NCBI GenBank assembly: GCA_031277415.1
Contig: JAITMK010000131.1
Location: 1 to 64,000 of the forward strand
Reading direction: 5' to 3'
DNA length: 64,000 nucleotides
Source of the DNA: Azoarcus sp.
Lineage (GTDB): Bacteria > Pseudomonadota > Gammaproteobacteria > Burkholderiales > Rhodocyclaceae
The notes beneath the pieces were generated by a model. It did no database searches. It saw only the letters and a list, made by a program, of their open reading frames with translations, and had not been told where the DNA came from. Positions 45,082 to 55,192 of the stretch are shown here, piece after piece. How positions within the stretch are numbered: position 1 is the stretch's first letter; every line of letters starts with the position of its first letter. Both the position numbers and the translations under genes were made by a program.

Positions 45082-45479
45082 CAACTCCAACTTATTGGAA
45101 ATTCCAATGGTGTGTGTGGGGGGCCATGGCTTTTTGTGCTCTTCTTTTTGTCAACGATCTCAACCTTTCCGCCCGCGCCAATCCTGACTGTGTAGTCTAT
45201 GTGATCTGTTCGACCCTCCTGAAAGACCCTTACTTTGTAAGCCATGGTCGTGGTTTCTGTGATCGAACCGATCCCACCGCCGCCACGTGGGCGGTAAGTT
45301 TTATCCACGTCGGCAAGGATGGCCTGATAGATGCAGATCGACTGTTTTATTGCATCATCGTTGCACCTCATCGGTTTTTTTGCATACGCCGAACTCATCG
45401 GCAAGCATGCCAAGACCGCTCCCAAGGCCAATATTGCAACAGAAGCCGCGGCCCACGATGGTTTCGCCTGTTTTTTCAT
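44985..45479 (-). CDS. Exported small protein, paralogue 3 of 3
   Basis: 164 residues. Same architecture as paralogue 1, including the repeat-F tail (LEFPISWSWAIAP...), with changes such as TETTTMAYKVRVFQEGRTDH. The ATG at 45479 is 2 bases after the stop of the metalloprotease, with GAGG in the protease's last codons as ribosome site, so protease and this protein are translated from one message. Confidence 0.75.
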   Translation of the reverse strand: MKKQAKPSWAAASVAILALGAVLACLPMSSAYAKKPMRCNDDAIKQSICIYQAILADVDKTYRPRGGGGIGSITETTTMAYKVRVFQEGRTDHIDYTVRIGAGGKVEIVDKKKSTKSHGPPHTPLEFPISWSWAIAPIYHIFFPPCTFPLRHSRVFLADILRLL

Positions 45480-45481
45480 TT

Positions 45482-46384
45482 TTAAATACCTCTTCGCTGC
45501 GGTCGTATGGTGGAGGCGGGCGTTCCGGCCTTCATTTCTGCCTCGGTTCTCGGATAGTGCCGCTGCATCTTCGCCGACCACACCGATGACAATGATGTAA
45601 TGGGCGTACCCAGGAGAGACCGTGCATGGCTGGCAGAACTCAACGCCGACAGCACTTTCGAAAACATTTCCTCCCGCGCGAAATGGCGCAACGACTCGCG
45701 CCAAGGATAGGCATGTTCAGACCGAAGCTGCATTCCAAAACCCATTACCGACTGCATGTCGTGATCAGAGACGCCATAGCATACATCGGCACTTGTGTCG
45801 CCCGATGCCGGGCAATGGGGTTTGCCGACATCGACGTGATCGAGGCCGAGCAGATGACCGACTTCGTGCACATGGGCGCGCTGCATCACTTTTTTGCCCG
45901 TGGAGGTTGTTTCTTTATGGATGCTGTCCATGTCCTTGCTGTCATAAAGCGTGTCATGTGAGCCAAACCAGTTCACACTGGGATCGAGGCGCACAACATC
46001 GATTGTGCGATGATTACCGGGCGTTGTCGCCTCGTTGCCGACAAGTTTCAAGCGGCACCAGACATTCGGAAAATAGATGACTCCCTGGTGCTTGTAGGGA
46101 AAGCTGAATGAATCGTTGATCAGCCAAAACTTGCCCGTCCAAAACGACTGGGCGGAGGAGACGAATCTCGCTTTCCAACTCGACCAGGCGGCGGGGTTCC
46201 ATCTGATAATCTTGCGCGGTTGCCCATCAGCGTCATGATACGTCCCGGTATTGACGCCGCCAGCGGGATTGATCTGCCGGAACCCCAGACGAAGCGTCAG
46301 CGTCAATTCCGCATTGCTGTACGGGTTGCAACAATCAGTGTTCAGTTCCGCATCGAATTTTGGGAAGGTCATCGTTTTCTTCAT
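45482..46384 (-). CDS. Metzincin-type zinc metalloprotease, no signal peptide
   Basis: 300 residues. Zinc motif HEVGHLLGLDH (173-183) of the HExxHxxGxxH type and a Met-turn SVMGFG (Met214): a metzincin. The N-terminal 170 residues (AELTLTLRLGFRQINPAGG, WSSWKARFVSSAQSFWTGKF) form a beta-rich part of the fold typical of reprolysin/matrixin-like cores. The protein has no signal peptide or membrane segment, and CC at 18-19. ATG at 46384 with AGGAG about 8 bases upstream; the longer frame to 46492 has no ribosome site. First gene of a run with three exported paralogues. Confidence 0.82.
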   Translation of the reverse strand: MKKTMTFPKFDAELNTDCCNPYSNAELTLTLRLGFRQINPAGGVNTGTYHDADGQPRKIIRWNPAAWSSWKARFVSSAQSFWTGKFWLINDSFSFPYKHQGVIYFPNVWCRLKLVGNEATTPGNHRTIDVVRLDPSVNWFGSHDTLYDSKDMDSIHKETTSTGKKVMQRAHVHEVGHLLGLDHVDVGKPHCPASGDTSADVCYGVSDHDMQSVMGFGMQLRSEHAYPWRESLRHFAREEMFSKVLSALSSASHARSLLGTPITSLSSVWSAKMQRHYPRTEAEMKAGTPASTIRPQRRGI

Positions 46385-46518
46385 ACTTGAACTCCTGACA
46401 ACGGATGTAATCTGGTTTTTGAGACTGTCATGTTGATTACGATAAATAAATTGACGTGAATAAGCGTACGGAATCTGGTTGGAATTTGTCAACTCTACCC
46501 ATAGAGCACGCCGCTATT

Positions 46519-46610
46519 CCCTCTCCCGCTTGCGGGAGAGGGTGCCCCGAAGGGGTCCCAAGACTGTATCGTGGAATCTCCTGCCTTCAGGCAGGGGTGA
46601 CTCAAAACCG
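46519..46610. repeat. Family E and a partial family D hairpin
   Basis: CCCTCTCCCGCTTGCGGGAG (46519-46543) followed by GTGCCCCGAAGGGGTCCC, then the inverted first hairpin of family D (CTCCTGCCTTCAGGCAGGGG to CTCAAAACCGG). This is the divergent gap between the metalloprotease and yceD. Confidence 0.75.
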
Positions 46611-46661
46611 GTGATAATGTGTTTTGACAGAAGAAAGAAAAAACAATACCATCCGAAGATT

Positions 46662-47198
46662 ATGTTCGAACAAGACAGCGCCGAGGCGGTGGCTGCCCGT
46701 GTTACCGATGTTTTTGGATTTGCCGCCGGAGGCGGCGCGCTGGAAGGTGAAGTGCCAGTGGCGCGCCTTGATCGGCTCTCCGACCAGCTTGCCACAACAC
46801 AAGGCGTGGTAAGCTGGCGGCTTTCCGGAAGTCTCGATGCCGAAGGCAGGCCCAGGCTTGATCTCGCCTTGAGCGGGAGGCTTGTGCTGCTTTGTCAGCG
46901 TTGCCTCGATGGACTGAATTGGGATCTGGTGGTCGAGTCGGCTTTGTTGCCGGTTCGTGCCGGGCAGGATTTTCCCGAGGATGATCTGGAGAATGACGAA
47001 GTTGACGTGCTTGAGGTCAACGGCGATGGCGAGTTCGACGTATTGTCGCTGGTCGAGGATGAAATCATCCTCGCGTTGCCGATAGCGCCCAGGCATGCGG
47101 ATTGCGGGATGCCAGGCGTAGCGGAAACGGATGACGGCACGCGCGAGAAATCACCTTTCGTTGCGCTTGCTGGCTTGCGAGGCAAAAGGATTTTGTAA
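46662..47198 (+). CDS. yceD: YceD family protein (DUF177)
   Basis: 178 residues. The metal-binding-type cysteines of [16 protein letters not shown] and the acidic [13 protein letters not shown]...[17 protein letters not shown] are the DUF177 signature. In bacteria and plants this family is linked to 23S rRNA accumulation. It precedes rpmF, as in most proteobacteria. ATG at 46662 chosen; an in-frame ATG at 46617 would add 15 basic residues. Confidence 0.92.
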   Translation: MFEQDSAEAVAARVTDVFGFAAGGGALEGEVPVARLDRLSDQLATTQGVVSWRLSGSLDAEGRPRLDLALSGRLVLLCQRCLDGLNWDLVVESALLPVRAGQDFPEDDLENDEVDVLEVNGDGEFDVLSLVEDEIILALPIAPRHADCGMPGVAETDDGTREKSPFVALAGLRGKRIL

Positions 47199-47212
47199 TT
47201 CAGGAGTATTTC

Positions 47213-47392
47213 ATGGCTGTCCAACAGAACAAAAAGTCCCCATCCAAGCGCGGAATGCATCGTTCCCACGACTTTCTGGGCGCACCGGCTTTGGCCGTCG
47301 AACCGAACACGGGAGAAGTCCATCTGCGTCATCACATCAGCCCGAGCGGTTTTTATCGCGGCAAAAAAGTGACAAAGGGTAAGGGCGAATAA
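47213..47392 (+). CDS. rpmF: 50S ribosomal protein L32
   Basis: 59 residues: [20 protein letters not shown] then [20 protein letters not shown], ending KKVTKGKGE. Typical length and sequence; the zinc cysteines of some L32 proteins are absent, as usual in proteobacteria. AGGAG is 7 bases upstream of the ATG at 47213. Confidence 0.97.
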   Translation: MAVQQNKKSPSKRGMHRSHDFLGAPALAVEPNTGEVHLRHHISPSGFYRGKKVTKGKGE

Positions 47393-47479
47393 GCTTGACC
47401 CGGAAACCCGGAAAATCGGCGCAGGCACGCGGATGCCCTCGCCGTTTTTTTCGTCCCATATTTGTCATGCGGGGGAGCA

Positions 47480-48505
47480 ATGAATATCACCATCGCAATT
47501 GATTGCATGGGGGGCGATCACGGCCCGGTTGTTACCGTACCGGCTGCGCTAGCTTTTTTGAGCACGCATCCCGATGCCGAGGTGATTCTCGTCGGGCGCG
47601 AGGAGGAACTGGCTCCTCTTGTGGAAGAAGCGCAGGCAGGGTTGAAATCCCGGTTGCACATCCACAATGCCACCCAGGTAGTGGGGATGGACGATCCGCC
47701 CACGAGCGTGCGATCCAAAAAGGATTCCTCGATGCGCGTGGCGCTCCACCTGGTCAAGCACGGTCAGGCACAGGCGGCGGTGTCGGCAGGCAATACCGGC
47801 GCGCTGGTAATGATTTCCCGTTTTGCGCTCAAAACATTCCCCGGGATCGACCGCCCGGCGATTTGCTTCGCGTTGCCCACAATCAGGGGGCATACTTATG
47901 CTCTCGATCTGGGGGGTAATGTCGACTGCACTCCCGAGCATCTGTTTCAGTTCGGGGTCATGGGGGCGTTGCTGGCCTCGGCGCTCGATCATACCGAACG
48001 TCCGTCGGTGGGGCTGCTCAACGTCGGAACCGAAGAAATCAAGGGCAACGAACTGACCAGACGAACCGCTGAGTTGTTGCGTGAGAGCAATCTCAATTAT
48101 TACGGTTACGTTGAAGGGGATGACATCTTCAAAGGGACGACCGATGTCGTGGTTTGCGATGGTTTTGTCGGTAACGTGGCGCTCAAGACCAGTGAAGGGC
48201 TTGGGAAGATGCTCGGAACTTTCTTGCGCGAGGAAGTCAAACGTGGGCCGCTCTCGATGCTGATGGGGCTGATAGCCATGCCGGTGCTCAAACGATTCAA
48301 GCACCGGGCCAATCCCGGTCGCTACAATGGCGCGGTGTTGCTGGGGCTGAGTGGCGGCGTGGTGTTGAAGAGCCACGGGTCGGCAGATGCTTATGCATTT
48401 GAGCAGGCGATTGGCCGGGCAGCCGATGCCGTTGCCAACAATCTGATCCGGCGTATCCAGGACAGGATGGAGACGATGATTGGAGCGAGCGGGGAGAATG
48501 CATGA
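47480..48505 (+). CDS. plsX: Phosphate acyltransferase PlsX
   Basis: 341 residues. Starts [39 protein letters not shown] and [11 protein letters not shown] are diagnostic. Converts acyl-ACP to acyl-phosphate for phospholipid synthesis. ATG at 47480 has GGGGGAG. Its stop overlaps fabH (ATGA). Confidence 0.97.
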   Translation: MNITIAIDCMGGDHGPVVTVPAALAFLSTHPDAEVILVGREEELAPLVEEAQAGLKSRLHIHNATQVVGMDDPPTSVRSKKDSSMRVALHLVKHGQAQAAVSAGNTGALVMISRFALKTFPGIDRPAICFALPTIRGHTYALDLGGNVDCTPEHLFQFGVMGALLASALDHTERPSVGLLNVGTEEIKGNELTRRTAELLRESNLNYYGYVEGDDIFKGTTDVVVCDGFVGNVALKTSEGLGKMLGTFLREEVKRGPLSMLMGLIAMPVLKRFKHRANPGRYNGAVLLGLSGGVVLKSHGSADAYAFEQAIGRAADAVANNLIRRIQDRMETMIGASGENA

Positions 48506-49467
48506 TCTACGCAAGAATCGTCGGAACGGGCAGTCATTTGCCGGGGGAACCGGTCACGAACGACGATCTGGTTCGGCGCGGTGTCGATACTTCGGATGAA
48601 TGGATCGTAAACCGTACCGGAATACGTACCCGCCATTTTGCAGCGCCCGGCTGCAAATCGAGCGAACTGGCACTGATCGCGGCACGCCGGGCCATCGAGG
48701 CTGCGGGTTGCGCTGCCGACGATATCGACCTCATCATTGTTGCGACGTCGACTCCCGATTTCATTTTTCCAAGTACGGCAACGCTGGTGCAAGCCGGGCT
48801 TGACATCGGAAATGGTTGTGCGGCTTTCGACGTGCAGGCGGTTTGCTGCGGTTTCGTTTATGCGCTGGCTACGGCAGAGAAGTTCATCCGTTCGGGTAGC
48901 CATCGGCGGGCATTGGTCATTGGAACCGATGTGTTTTCGGGTTTCCTCGACTGGACGGATCGCAGTACCTGTGTGCTGTTCGGTGACGGTGCAGGCGCAG
49001 TGGTGCTGGAAGCATCGGAGAAGCCCGGTGTGCGTGCCTCGGTGCTTCATGCGGATGGCAGCCATCATCCGCTGCTCTGGGTTCCCGGTGCCGTTGCCGG
49101 AGGACAAGTGACGGGCGACCCTTTTGTACGTATGGACGGGCAGGCGGTTTTCAAGTTTGCGGTCAAGGTGCTGGACGAGGTGGTGCGGGAAGTCGTTGAT
49201 CTTGCAGGGGTGGCGCAGGACAGCATCGACTGGCTGGTTCCGCATCAGGCTAATATTCGCATTATCCAGTCCTGGGCCAAACGGCTCGGATTGCCAATAG
49301 AAAAAGTCATCACTACTGTCAATCTCCACGGCAATACTTCGGCGGCGTCGATTCCGCTTGCTCTCGATTGCGCGGTGCGCGATGGCCGCATCCGCCCCGG
49401 TCACCGGGTTGTGGCCGAAGGGATCGGCGGAGGTTTTGCCTGGGGTGCGGTGCTCTTCGATTTTTGA
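48502..49467 (+). CDS. fabH: 3-oxoacyl-ACP synthase III (FabH)
   Basis: 321 residues. Catalytic Cys115 in [12 protein letters not shown], His in [10 protein letters not shown] and Asn in [12 protein letters not shown]. Starts fatty-acid chains by condensing acetyl-CoA with malonyl-ACP. The CC at the active site (C-C-G-F rather than C-S-G-F) is a small variation. Confidence 0.97.
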   Translation: MIYARIVGTGSHLPGEPVTNDDLVRRGVDTSDEWIVNRTGIRTRHFAAPGCKSSELALIAARRAIEAAGCAADDIDLIIVATSTPDFIFPSTATLVQAGLDIGNGCAAFDVQAVCCGFVYALATAEKFIRSGSHRRALVIGTDVFSGFLDWTDRSTCVLFGDGAGAVVLEASEKPGVRASVLHADGSHHPLLWVPGAVAGGQVTGDPFVRMDGQAVFKFAVKVLDEVVREVVDLAGVAQDSIDWLVPHQANIRIIQSWAKRLGLPIEKVITTVNLHGNTSAASIPLALDCAVRDGRIRPGHRVVAEGIGGGFAWGAVLFDF

Positions 49468-49508
49468 ATGGCTTCGATGCCGGTTTCTTTTTGTTCAATG
49501 GAAAAATA

Positions 49509-50450
49509 ATGACTTTCGCATTTGTTTTCCCGGGGCAAGGTTCGCAATCCACAGGCATGATGGATGCTTACGGCGCTTCGGCGGCCATACGCGAAGCTTT
49601 TGCCGAAGCATCCGAGGCGCTTGGTGAAGATTTATGGCAGATGGTTTCGGCCGGTCCGGCTGAACGCCTTGCGTTGACTGTCAATACACAGCCTTTGATG
49701 CTGACCGCCGGTGTGGCCGTGTACCGCGCCTGGCTGGCGGCGGGCGGTGCCAAACCGGCATTGGTGGCCGGGCACAGCCTGGGTGAATATTCGGCGCTGG
49801 TGGCGGCGCAAGCCTTGTCCTTTGCCGATGCCGTGCCGTTGGTGAGATTTCGCGCCCAGGCGATGCAGGAGGCCGTGCCGGAAGGCGAGGGGGCAATGGC
49901 GGCGCTCATGGGGCTGGACATGGATGAAGTGCGCACGACCTGTGCCGAAGCGGCTCAGGGCGAAGTGGTGGAAGCCGCCAATCTCAATGCGCCTGGGCAG
50001 ATTGTGATTGCCGGGAGCAGGGCTGCGGTGGAGCGTGCCATGGCGCTTGCCACGGAAAAAGGTGCAAAGCGCGCGGTGTTGTTGCCGGTATCCGCGCCGT
50101 TTCATTGCGCCCTGATGAACCCGGCGGCGGAACGAGTGCGTGAACGGCTGGCGACGGTAAAAATCGTCAGGCCGGAAATCGATGTGCTCAACAATGTCGA
50201 TGTTGCCGTTCAGGATGATCCCGAGAAGATACGCGACGCGCTCGTGCGGCAGGCATTCTCGCCGGTGCGTTGGATTGAATCCGTGACGGCAATGGCCTCG
50301 CGCGGATTGACCCGTGTCATCGAATGCGGCCCCGGCAAGGTGCTGGCCGCCATGACCCGGCGGATCAGCAAGGAAGTGGAAGGGGGGGCGTTGCACGACG
50401 CAGCGAGCCTGGAACAGGTGTTGGCGGAAGTGGGGGTAAAACAAGGATGA
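49509..50450 (+). CDS. fabD: Malonyl-CoA:ACP transacylase (FabD)
   Basis: 313 residues. FVFPGQGSQ opening, catalytic Ser90 in AGHSLGEYSAL, His in SAPFHCALM. ATG at 49509; the preceding 140 bases in frame are not coding. Stop overlaps fabG. Confidence 0.97.
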   Translation: MTFAFVFPGQGSQSTGMMDAYGASAAIREAFAEASEALGEDLWQMVSAGPAERLALTVNTQPLMLTAGVAVYRAWLAAGGAKPALVAGHSLGEYSALVAAQALSFADAVPLVRFRAQAMQEAVPEGEGAMAALMGLDMDEVRTTCAEAAQGEVVEAANLNAPGQIVIAGSRAAVERAMALATEKGAKRAVLLPVSAPFHCALMNPAAERVRERLATVKIVRPEIDVLNNVDVAVQDDPEKIRDALVRQAFSPVRWIESVTAMASRGLTRVIECGPGKVLAAMTRRISKEVEGGALHDAASLEQVLAEVGVKQG

Positions 50451-51196
50451 GCTACTCGATTGAAGGACAGCTTGCGCTGGTGACGGGCGCAATGCGCGGC
50501 ATAGGCCGTGCGGTGGCGTTCGAACTTGGCCGCCAGGGAGCAACCGTGGTCGGTACGGCAATCACGGAAGAGACTGCCGCAGAATTGACACAGGCGTTCT
50601 CGGCGGCCGGGATAAAAGGCGCGGGCAAAGTGCTCGATGTCACCGACGGTTCCGCCTGTGAACAGGTTGTTGCCGAAATCGAAAAGGAGTTTGGCACGAT
50701 CAACATTCTGGTCAACAATGCGGGCATTACCCAGGACAACCTTGGCATGCGCATGAAGGACGAGGAATGGGACGCGGTCATCGATGTCAATCTCAAGGCC
50801 GTGTTTCGTATGTCGCGCCTGGTGATGCGAGGCATGATGAAGGCGCGCATGGGCCGTATCATCAGCATTACCTCGGTGGTGGCCAGTTCCGGCAATCCGG
50901 GGCAGGCCAATTACGCTGCGTCCAAGGCCGGCGTGGCGGGGATGAGCCGTTCACTCGCCCGGGAATTGGGTAGCCGCAACATCACTGTTAATTGTGTGGC
51001 ACCGGGCTTCATCGATACACAGATGACTCAGGGTTTGCCGCAGGCAGTGCGTGATAACCTTGTGAGCAACATCGTGCTGGGCCGTCTCGGTCAGCCGGAA
51101 GAAATTGCCTGCGCCGTGGCCTTTCTCGCGTCGCCGGCAGCGGCTTACATTACCGGAACGACCCTGCACGTCAACGGTGGAATGTACATGGCATAA
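50447..51196 (+). CDS. fabG: 3-oxoacyl-ACP reductase (FabG)
   Basis: 249 residues, short-chain dehydrogenase. NADPH motif TGAMRGIG (13-20), NNAG, catalytic Ser in ITSVVASSG and Y156/K160 in NYAASKAG. First reduction of the elongation cycle. ATGA overlap with fabD. Confidence 0.97.
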   Translation: MSYSIEGQLALVTGAMRGIGRAVAFELGRQGATVVGTAITEETAAELTQAFSAAGIKGAGKVLDVTDGSACEQVVAEIEKEFGTINILVNNAGITQDNLGMRMKDEEWDAVIDVNLKAVFRMSRLVMRGMMKARMGRIISITSVVASSGNPGQANYAASKAGVAGMSRSLARELGSRNITVNCVAPGFIDTQMTQGLPQAVRDNLVSNIVLGRLGQPEEIACAVAFLASPAAAYITGTTLHVNGGMYMA

Positions 51197-51275
51197 TTCT
51201 TGTGGCAGTAGCTTAATTCCACCTTTCTGATAAACTGTCTGAGTTTTTTACACCTGCATGGTAAGGAGTTGGTTC

Positions 51276-51515
51276 ATGAGCGATATCGAACAACGCGTCA
51301 GGAAGATTGTTGCCGAACAACTCGGCGTTGCCGAGGCGGAAATCAAGAATGAGGCTTCGTTCGTGGATGACTTGGGCGCGGATTCTCTGGATACCGTCGA
51401 ACTGGTCATGGCCCTGGAAGAGGAATTCGAGTGCGAGATTCCAGACGAGGAAGCGGAAAAAATCACTACCGTTCAGCAGGCGATCGACTACGTCAACGCC
51501 CACTTAAAGAAATAA
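51276..51515 (+). CDS. acpP: Acyl carrier protein
   Basis: 79 residues, highly acidic. Phosphopantetheine site Ser37 in [20 protein letters not shown] is upstream of the ATG at 51276. It has its own 79-base leader after fabG, in keeping with its high expression. Confidence 0.98.
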   Translation: MSDIEQRVRKIVAEQLGVAEAEIKNEASFVDDLGADSLDTVELVMALEEEFECEIPDEEAEKITTVQQAIDYVNAHLKK

Positions 51516-51616
51516 TCTGTTTTCCGACCCTTCAGCGGCTGTCACGGTTGTTGGCAATGGGTTTTCGCAATCGCTGATGGCTTTTGTTTTTCTCCGCCGC
51601 TTTTTCGGAGTGTTTT

Positions 51617-52852
51617 GTGACGAGTCGTAGAGTCGTTGTCACTGGTTTGGGCGCCGTCTCGCCGGTGGGTAATGCTGTTCCCGATATTTGGGCGAATGTG
51701 CTTGCCGGTAAAAGCGGGATTGGCCCGATTACTCGTTTCGACGCGAGCACATTCGCGTGTCGCGTGGCCGGTGAAGTCAAGGATTTCAATGCGGCTGACT
51801 GGATACCGCCGAAGGACGCGCGCCGGATGGATGCCTTCATGCATTACGGCATTGCGGCGGGCGTTCAGGCGTTTCGGGATTCCGGTCTTGAAGTCACCGA
51901 ATCCAACACTGAACGCATCGGCTTGAATATCGGTTCGGGCATGGGTGGTTTGCCCATGATCGAACTGGCGCACAGCGATTATCTCAACGGCGGGTCGCGC
52001 AGGGTTTCGCCGTTTTTCGTTCCCGGCTCCATCATCAATATGACCGCCGGAAACCTGTCGATCATGCTCGGCCTGAAGGGGCCGAATCTTGCCATGGTGA
52101 CGGCGTGTACGTCGGGCCTGCACGCTATCGGCATCAGCGCGCGCACGATTGCTTACGGCGACGCTGACGCCATGCTGTGCGGCGGATCGGAATCCACGGT
52201 AACGCCTGTGGCTGTTGCCGGGTTCGGTTCGGCAAAGGCGCTCTCGACCCGCAATGACGATCCTGCTACTGCCAGTCGCCCCTGGGACATTGACCGCGAT
52301 GGTTTCGTGATCGGAGAAGGTTCCGGTGTGCTGGTGCTCGAAGAGTACGAACATGCCAAGCGTCGCGGCGCAAAGATATACGCTGAAATAATCGGTTTCG
52401 GGATGAGTGCCGATGCTTTTCACATCACTGCACCGGATACCGACGGCCCGCGCCGCAGCATGGTCAACGCGCTCAAGGATGCCAGGGTCAATCCCGATCA
52501 GGTGCAATACCTGAACGCGCATGGCACCTCGACGCCGTTGGGCGACAAGAACGAAACCGATGCTATCAAGCTTGCTTTCGGAGCCGAAAATGCCTCCAGG
52601 CTGGTAGTCAATTCCACCAAGTCGATGACCGGGCATCTGCTCGGTGGCGCGGGCGGACTCGAATCGGTATTCACCGTGCTCGCCATTTATCATCAGGTCT
52701 CTCCGCCAACGATCAACATCTTTGATCAGGATCCGGAGTGCGATCTCGATTACTGCGCCAATACCGCGCGCGAAATGAAGATCGACATCGCCATGAAGAA
52801 CAACTTCGGCTTTGGCGGCACAAACGGAACGCTGATGTTCCGCCGCATCTGA
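51617..52852 (+). CDS. fabF: 3-oxoacyl-ACP synthase II (FabF)
   Basis: 411 residues. Catalytic Cys164 in TACTSGLHAIG, His in NAHGTSTPLGD and His in SMTGHLLGGAGG. GTG start at 51617 with CGGAG, giving the standard MTSRRVVVTGLGAVSPVGN; the upstream extension has no support. Confidence 0.97.
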   Translation: MTSRRVVVTGLGAVSPVGNAVPDIWANVLAGKSGIGPITRFDASTFACRVAGEVKDFNAADWIPPKDARRMDAFMHYGIAAGVQAFRDSGLEVTESNTERIGLNIGSGMGGLPMIELAHSDYLNGGSRRVSPFFVPGSIINMTAGNLSIMLGLKGPNLAMVTACTSGLHAIGISARTIAYGDADAMLCGGSESTVTPVAVAGFGSAKALSTRNDDPATASRPWDIDRDGFVIGEGSGVLVLEEYEHAKRRGAKIYAEIIGFGMSADAFHITAPDTDGPRRSMVNALKDARVNPDQVQYLNAHGTSTPLGDKNETDAIKLAFGAENASRLVVNSTKSMTGHLLGGAGGLESVFTVLAIYHQVSPPTINIFDQDPECDLDYCANTAREMKIDIAMKNNFGFGGTNGTLMFRRI

Positions 52853-52861
52853 CAATTTCCG

Positions 52862-53347
52862 ATGCCGGATGAGTCGCATCTGCTCACGATACGGCTCAAG
52901 CCAAGCCCGGTGCTGTCGGCGGTGATTCTGGCCGTTCATTCTGCCGGGGTTGTGGCGCTTTTCCTTATGGATTTACCGCTTGCGGCAACGATTCCCCTCA
53001 TGTTGCTGTTGCTCGTTTCTGCCCTCCTGGCGGCACGAGCACAGGCATGCAAACGCGGACTGTCGCTCGTGCTGGCAGCCGATGGCGCCTTGCGGATATG
53101 CCAGGAAAGTGACAGCCACGATGCATGGGCCAGGGTGTTGCCCGGTGCGGTGTTGTTTCCTGCCGTGTTGTGGTTTTCGCTGGCCTGGACGGATGGCCGC
53201 CCGCGATGTTTGCGTCTGATGCTGATTGCGTCCGAAGTGATCGAGGATTGCGGTGGGAATACCCAATGGCGGCGATTGCGTGCCTGGTTACGCCATCGCG
53301 CCCTGAGTTCCGGGCCGGATACGCTCAGCCCGGCGGACGCGGCCTGA
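52862..53347 (+). CDS. YgfX-like membrane protein
   Basis: 161 residues. Basic start with [15 protein letters not shown], two membrane helices (about 18-38 and 40-60), then a soluble beta-rich part with [13 protein letters not shown] and a tail. Matches the YgfX/CptA type often found beside nadB or sdhE and in beta-proteobacteria between fabF and nadB. Function debated (linked to SdhE and, in one proposal, to cell-shape toxins). Its 3' end overlaps the nadB 3' end by 23 bases, convergently. Confidence 0.8.
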   Translation: MPDESHLLTIRLKPSPVLSAVILAVHSAGVVALFLMDLPLAATIPLMLLLLVSALLAARAQACKRGLSLVLAADGALRICQESDSHDAWARVLPGAVLFPAVLWFSLAWTDGRPRCLRLMLIASEVIEDCGGNTQWRRLRAWLRHRALSSGPDTLSPADAA

Positions 53348-54932
53348 ACTGCGGCGGGCGCAGTACGGTGTCTCGTGCGTGTGGCAGGGTGCCGGGATAG
53401 TCGCGCGAATAGTGCAGCCCCCGGCTTTCACGTCGGCGTAACGCGCAACGCACGATCAAATCGGCCGTGGCGACGAGGTTGCGCAGTTCGATGAGATCGT
53501 TGGAAACGCGGAAATTCGAGTAGAACTCATCGATTTCGCGCGCGAGAAGCCGAATGCGGTGACGAGCGCGTTGTAGCCGCTTGTTGGTGCGCACGATGCC
53601 GACATAATCCCACATCGCCTGACGCAATTCAGCCCAGTTATGGGCGATGACGACTTCTTCGTCGGCATCGGTCACGCGGCTCTCGTCCCAGGCGGGCAGG
53701 GAGGGGATAGGAGTGGGTGGGCGCGCGAGGATATCCCGTGCCGCCGCCCCGCCGAAAACCAGGCATTCGAGCAGGGAGTTCGATGCGAGTCTGTTCGCGC
53801 CGTGCAACCCGGTTCCCGCCGTTTCTCCGACCGCATAAAGGTTGGGGATATCGGTACGCGCGGCCAGATCGGTGACGATACCTCCGCAGGAATAATGTGC
53901 TGCCGGCACGACCGGGATGGGTTCCCGTGTCATGTCGATACCCAGTTCCAGGCAGTGTGCGTAGATGGTAGGAAAATGCTCGCGCAACCAGTCCGCCGGT
54001 TTGTGGCTGATATCGAGATAGACGCAATCAAGCCCTTGTTTTTTCATCTCGAAATCGATGGCGCGGGCAACGATGTCCCTTGGAGCGAGTTCGGCGCGCG
54101 TATCGTGCGCAGGCATGAAACGGGTTCCGTCGGGCAGTTTCAGCAAGCCGCCTTCGCCCCGCACCGCTTCGGAAATCAGGAAAGACTTGGCCTGCGGGTG
54201 ATAAAGGCAGGTGGGGTGGAACTGGATGAATTCCATATTGCGCACCCGACAGCCTGCCCGCCAGGCCATTGCCACGCCGTCGCCGGTAGCGACATCCGGG
54301 TTGGTGGTGTAGAGATAAACCTTGCCTGCACCGCCGGTCGCCAGCACCGTGCTGCGAGCGGCGAAAGTGACGACCCGGTCATTTTTGATATCGAGCACAT
54401 AGGCGCCGACACAGCCGAATTCGGGCTTGCCGATACGTTTGCCGGAGATGAGATCGACGGCGATGTGATATTCGTGAATGTCGATGTTTGGATGTGCGAG
54501 TACCGCTTCGCTCAGGGTCGTCTGTACCGCTGCGCCGGTGGCATCGGCGGCGTGGATGATGCGCCGGTGGGAATGCCCGCCTTCGCGGGTCAGATGAAAT
54601 CCGAGCTCCGTGTCTTCTTCGCGGGTGAAGGGCACGCCGCGCCTGATGAGCCAGTCGATGGCTTCACGGCTGTGTTCGACCGTATAACGAGTGATATCCG
54701 GGTCACAAAGACCGGCTCCGGCATCGAACGTATCGCGAATATGGGCTTCGACACTGTCGGTAGTGTCGAGCACTGCGGCGATGCCGCCCTGTGCCAGAGC
54801 GCTTGCGCTGTCGGCAAGCGTGCGCTTGGTGATGAGCGCAACCTTCAGGCTGTCGGCAAGCAAAAGGGCTATCGATTGGCCTGCTGCGCCGCTGCCAAGG
54901 ATCAGGACGTCGTACTGATATTGGCCTGTCAC
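53325..54932 (-). CDS. nadB: L-aspartate oxidase
   Basis: About 535 residues. FAD motif [31 protein letters not shown], and C-terminal [15 protein letters not shown]. First step of NAD synthesis: aspartate to iminoaspartate. GTG at 54932 gives the family-like [15 protein letters not shown]; an ATG 12 codons upstream (54968) is also possible; neither has a clear ribosome site. Confidence 0.95.
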   Translation of the reverse strand: MTGQYQYDVLILGSGAAGQSIALLLADSLKVALITKRTLADSASALAQGGIAAVLDTTDSVEAHIRDTFDAGAGLCDPDITRYTVEHSREAIDWLIRRGVPFTREEDTELGFHLTREGGHSHRRIIHAADATGAAVQTTLSEAVLAHPNIDIHEYHIAVDLISGKRIGKPEFGCVGAYVLDIKNDRVVTFAARSTVLATGGAGKVYLYTTNPDVATGDGVAMAWRAGCRVRNMEFIQFHPTCLYHPQAKSFLISEAVRGEGGLLKLPDGTRFMPAHDTRAELAPRDIVARAIDFEMKKQGLDCVYLDISHKPADWLREHFPTIYAHCLELGIDMTREPIPVVPAAHYSCGGIVTDLAARTDIPNLYAVGETAGTGLHGANRLASNSLLECLVFGGAAARDILARPPTPIPSLPAWDESRVTDADEEVVIAHNWAELRQAMWDYVGIVRTNKRLQRARHRIRLLAREIDEFYSNFRVSNDLIELRNLVATADLIVRCALRRRESRGLHYSRDYPGTLPHARDTVLRPPQFRPRPPG

Positions 54933-55137
54933 GATGATGTATTTGGAAAAATCAGAGAAGATGTGCAATATAACACGCTATAGATGTGTCATTACTGTGT
55001 GATTTGCGTTGAAACTGCCGTAAAACAGTAGTGTTCTTTTGAACCAAGGCACGACATTGCTGTCTATGTGAAAGATGAAGCAAAGGAGTTGGCGGGTAGG
55101 TGGATGGCTCACTTATACTTACTTACGAAAATTTTTC

Positions 55138-55180
55138 GATAGAAACAGGATAAGTGAAGGTTTTTAGATAGAAACAGGAT
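55138..55180 (+). repeat. Direct repeat in the rpoE leader
   Basis: GATAGAAACAGGAT at 55138-55151 and again at 55167-55180, 29 bases apart, just before the rpoE start. The spacing is close to three helical turns. Confidence 0.7.
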
Positions 55181-55192
55181 GACGGATACTTG

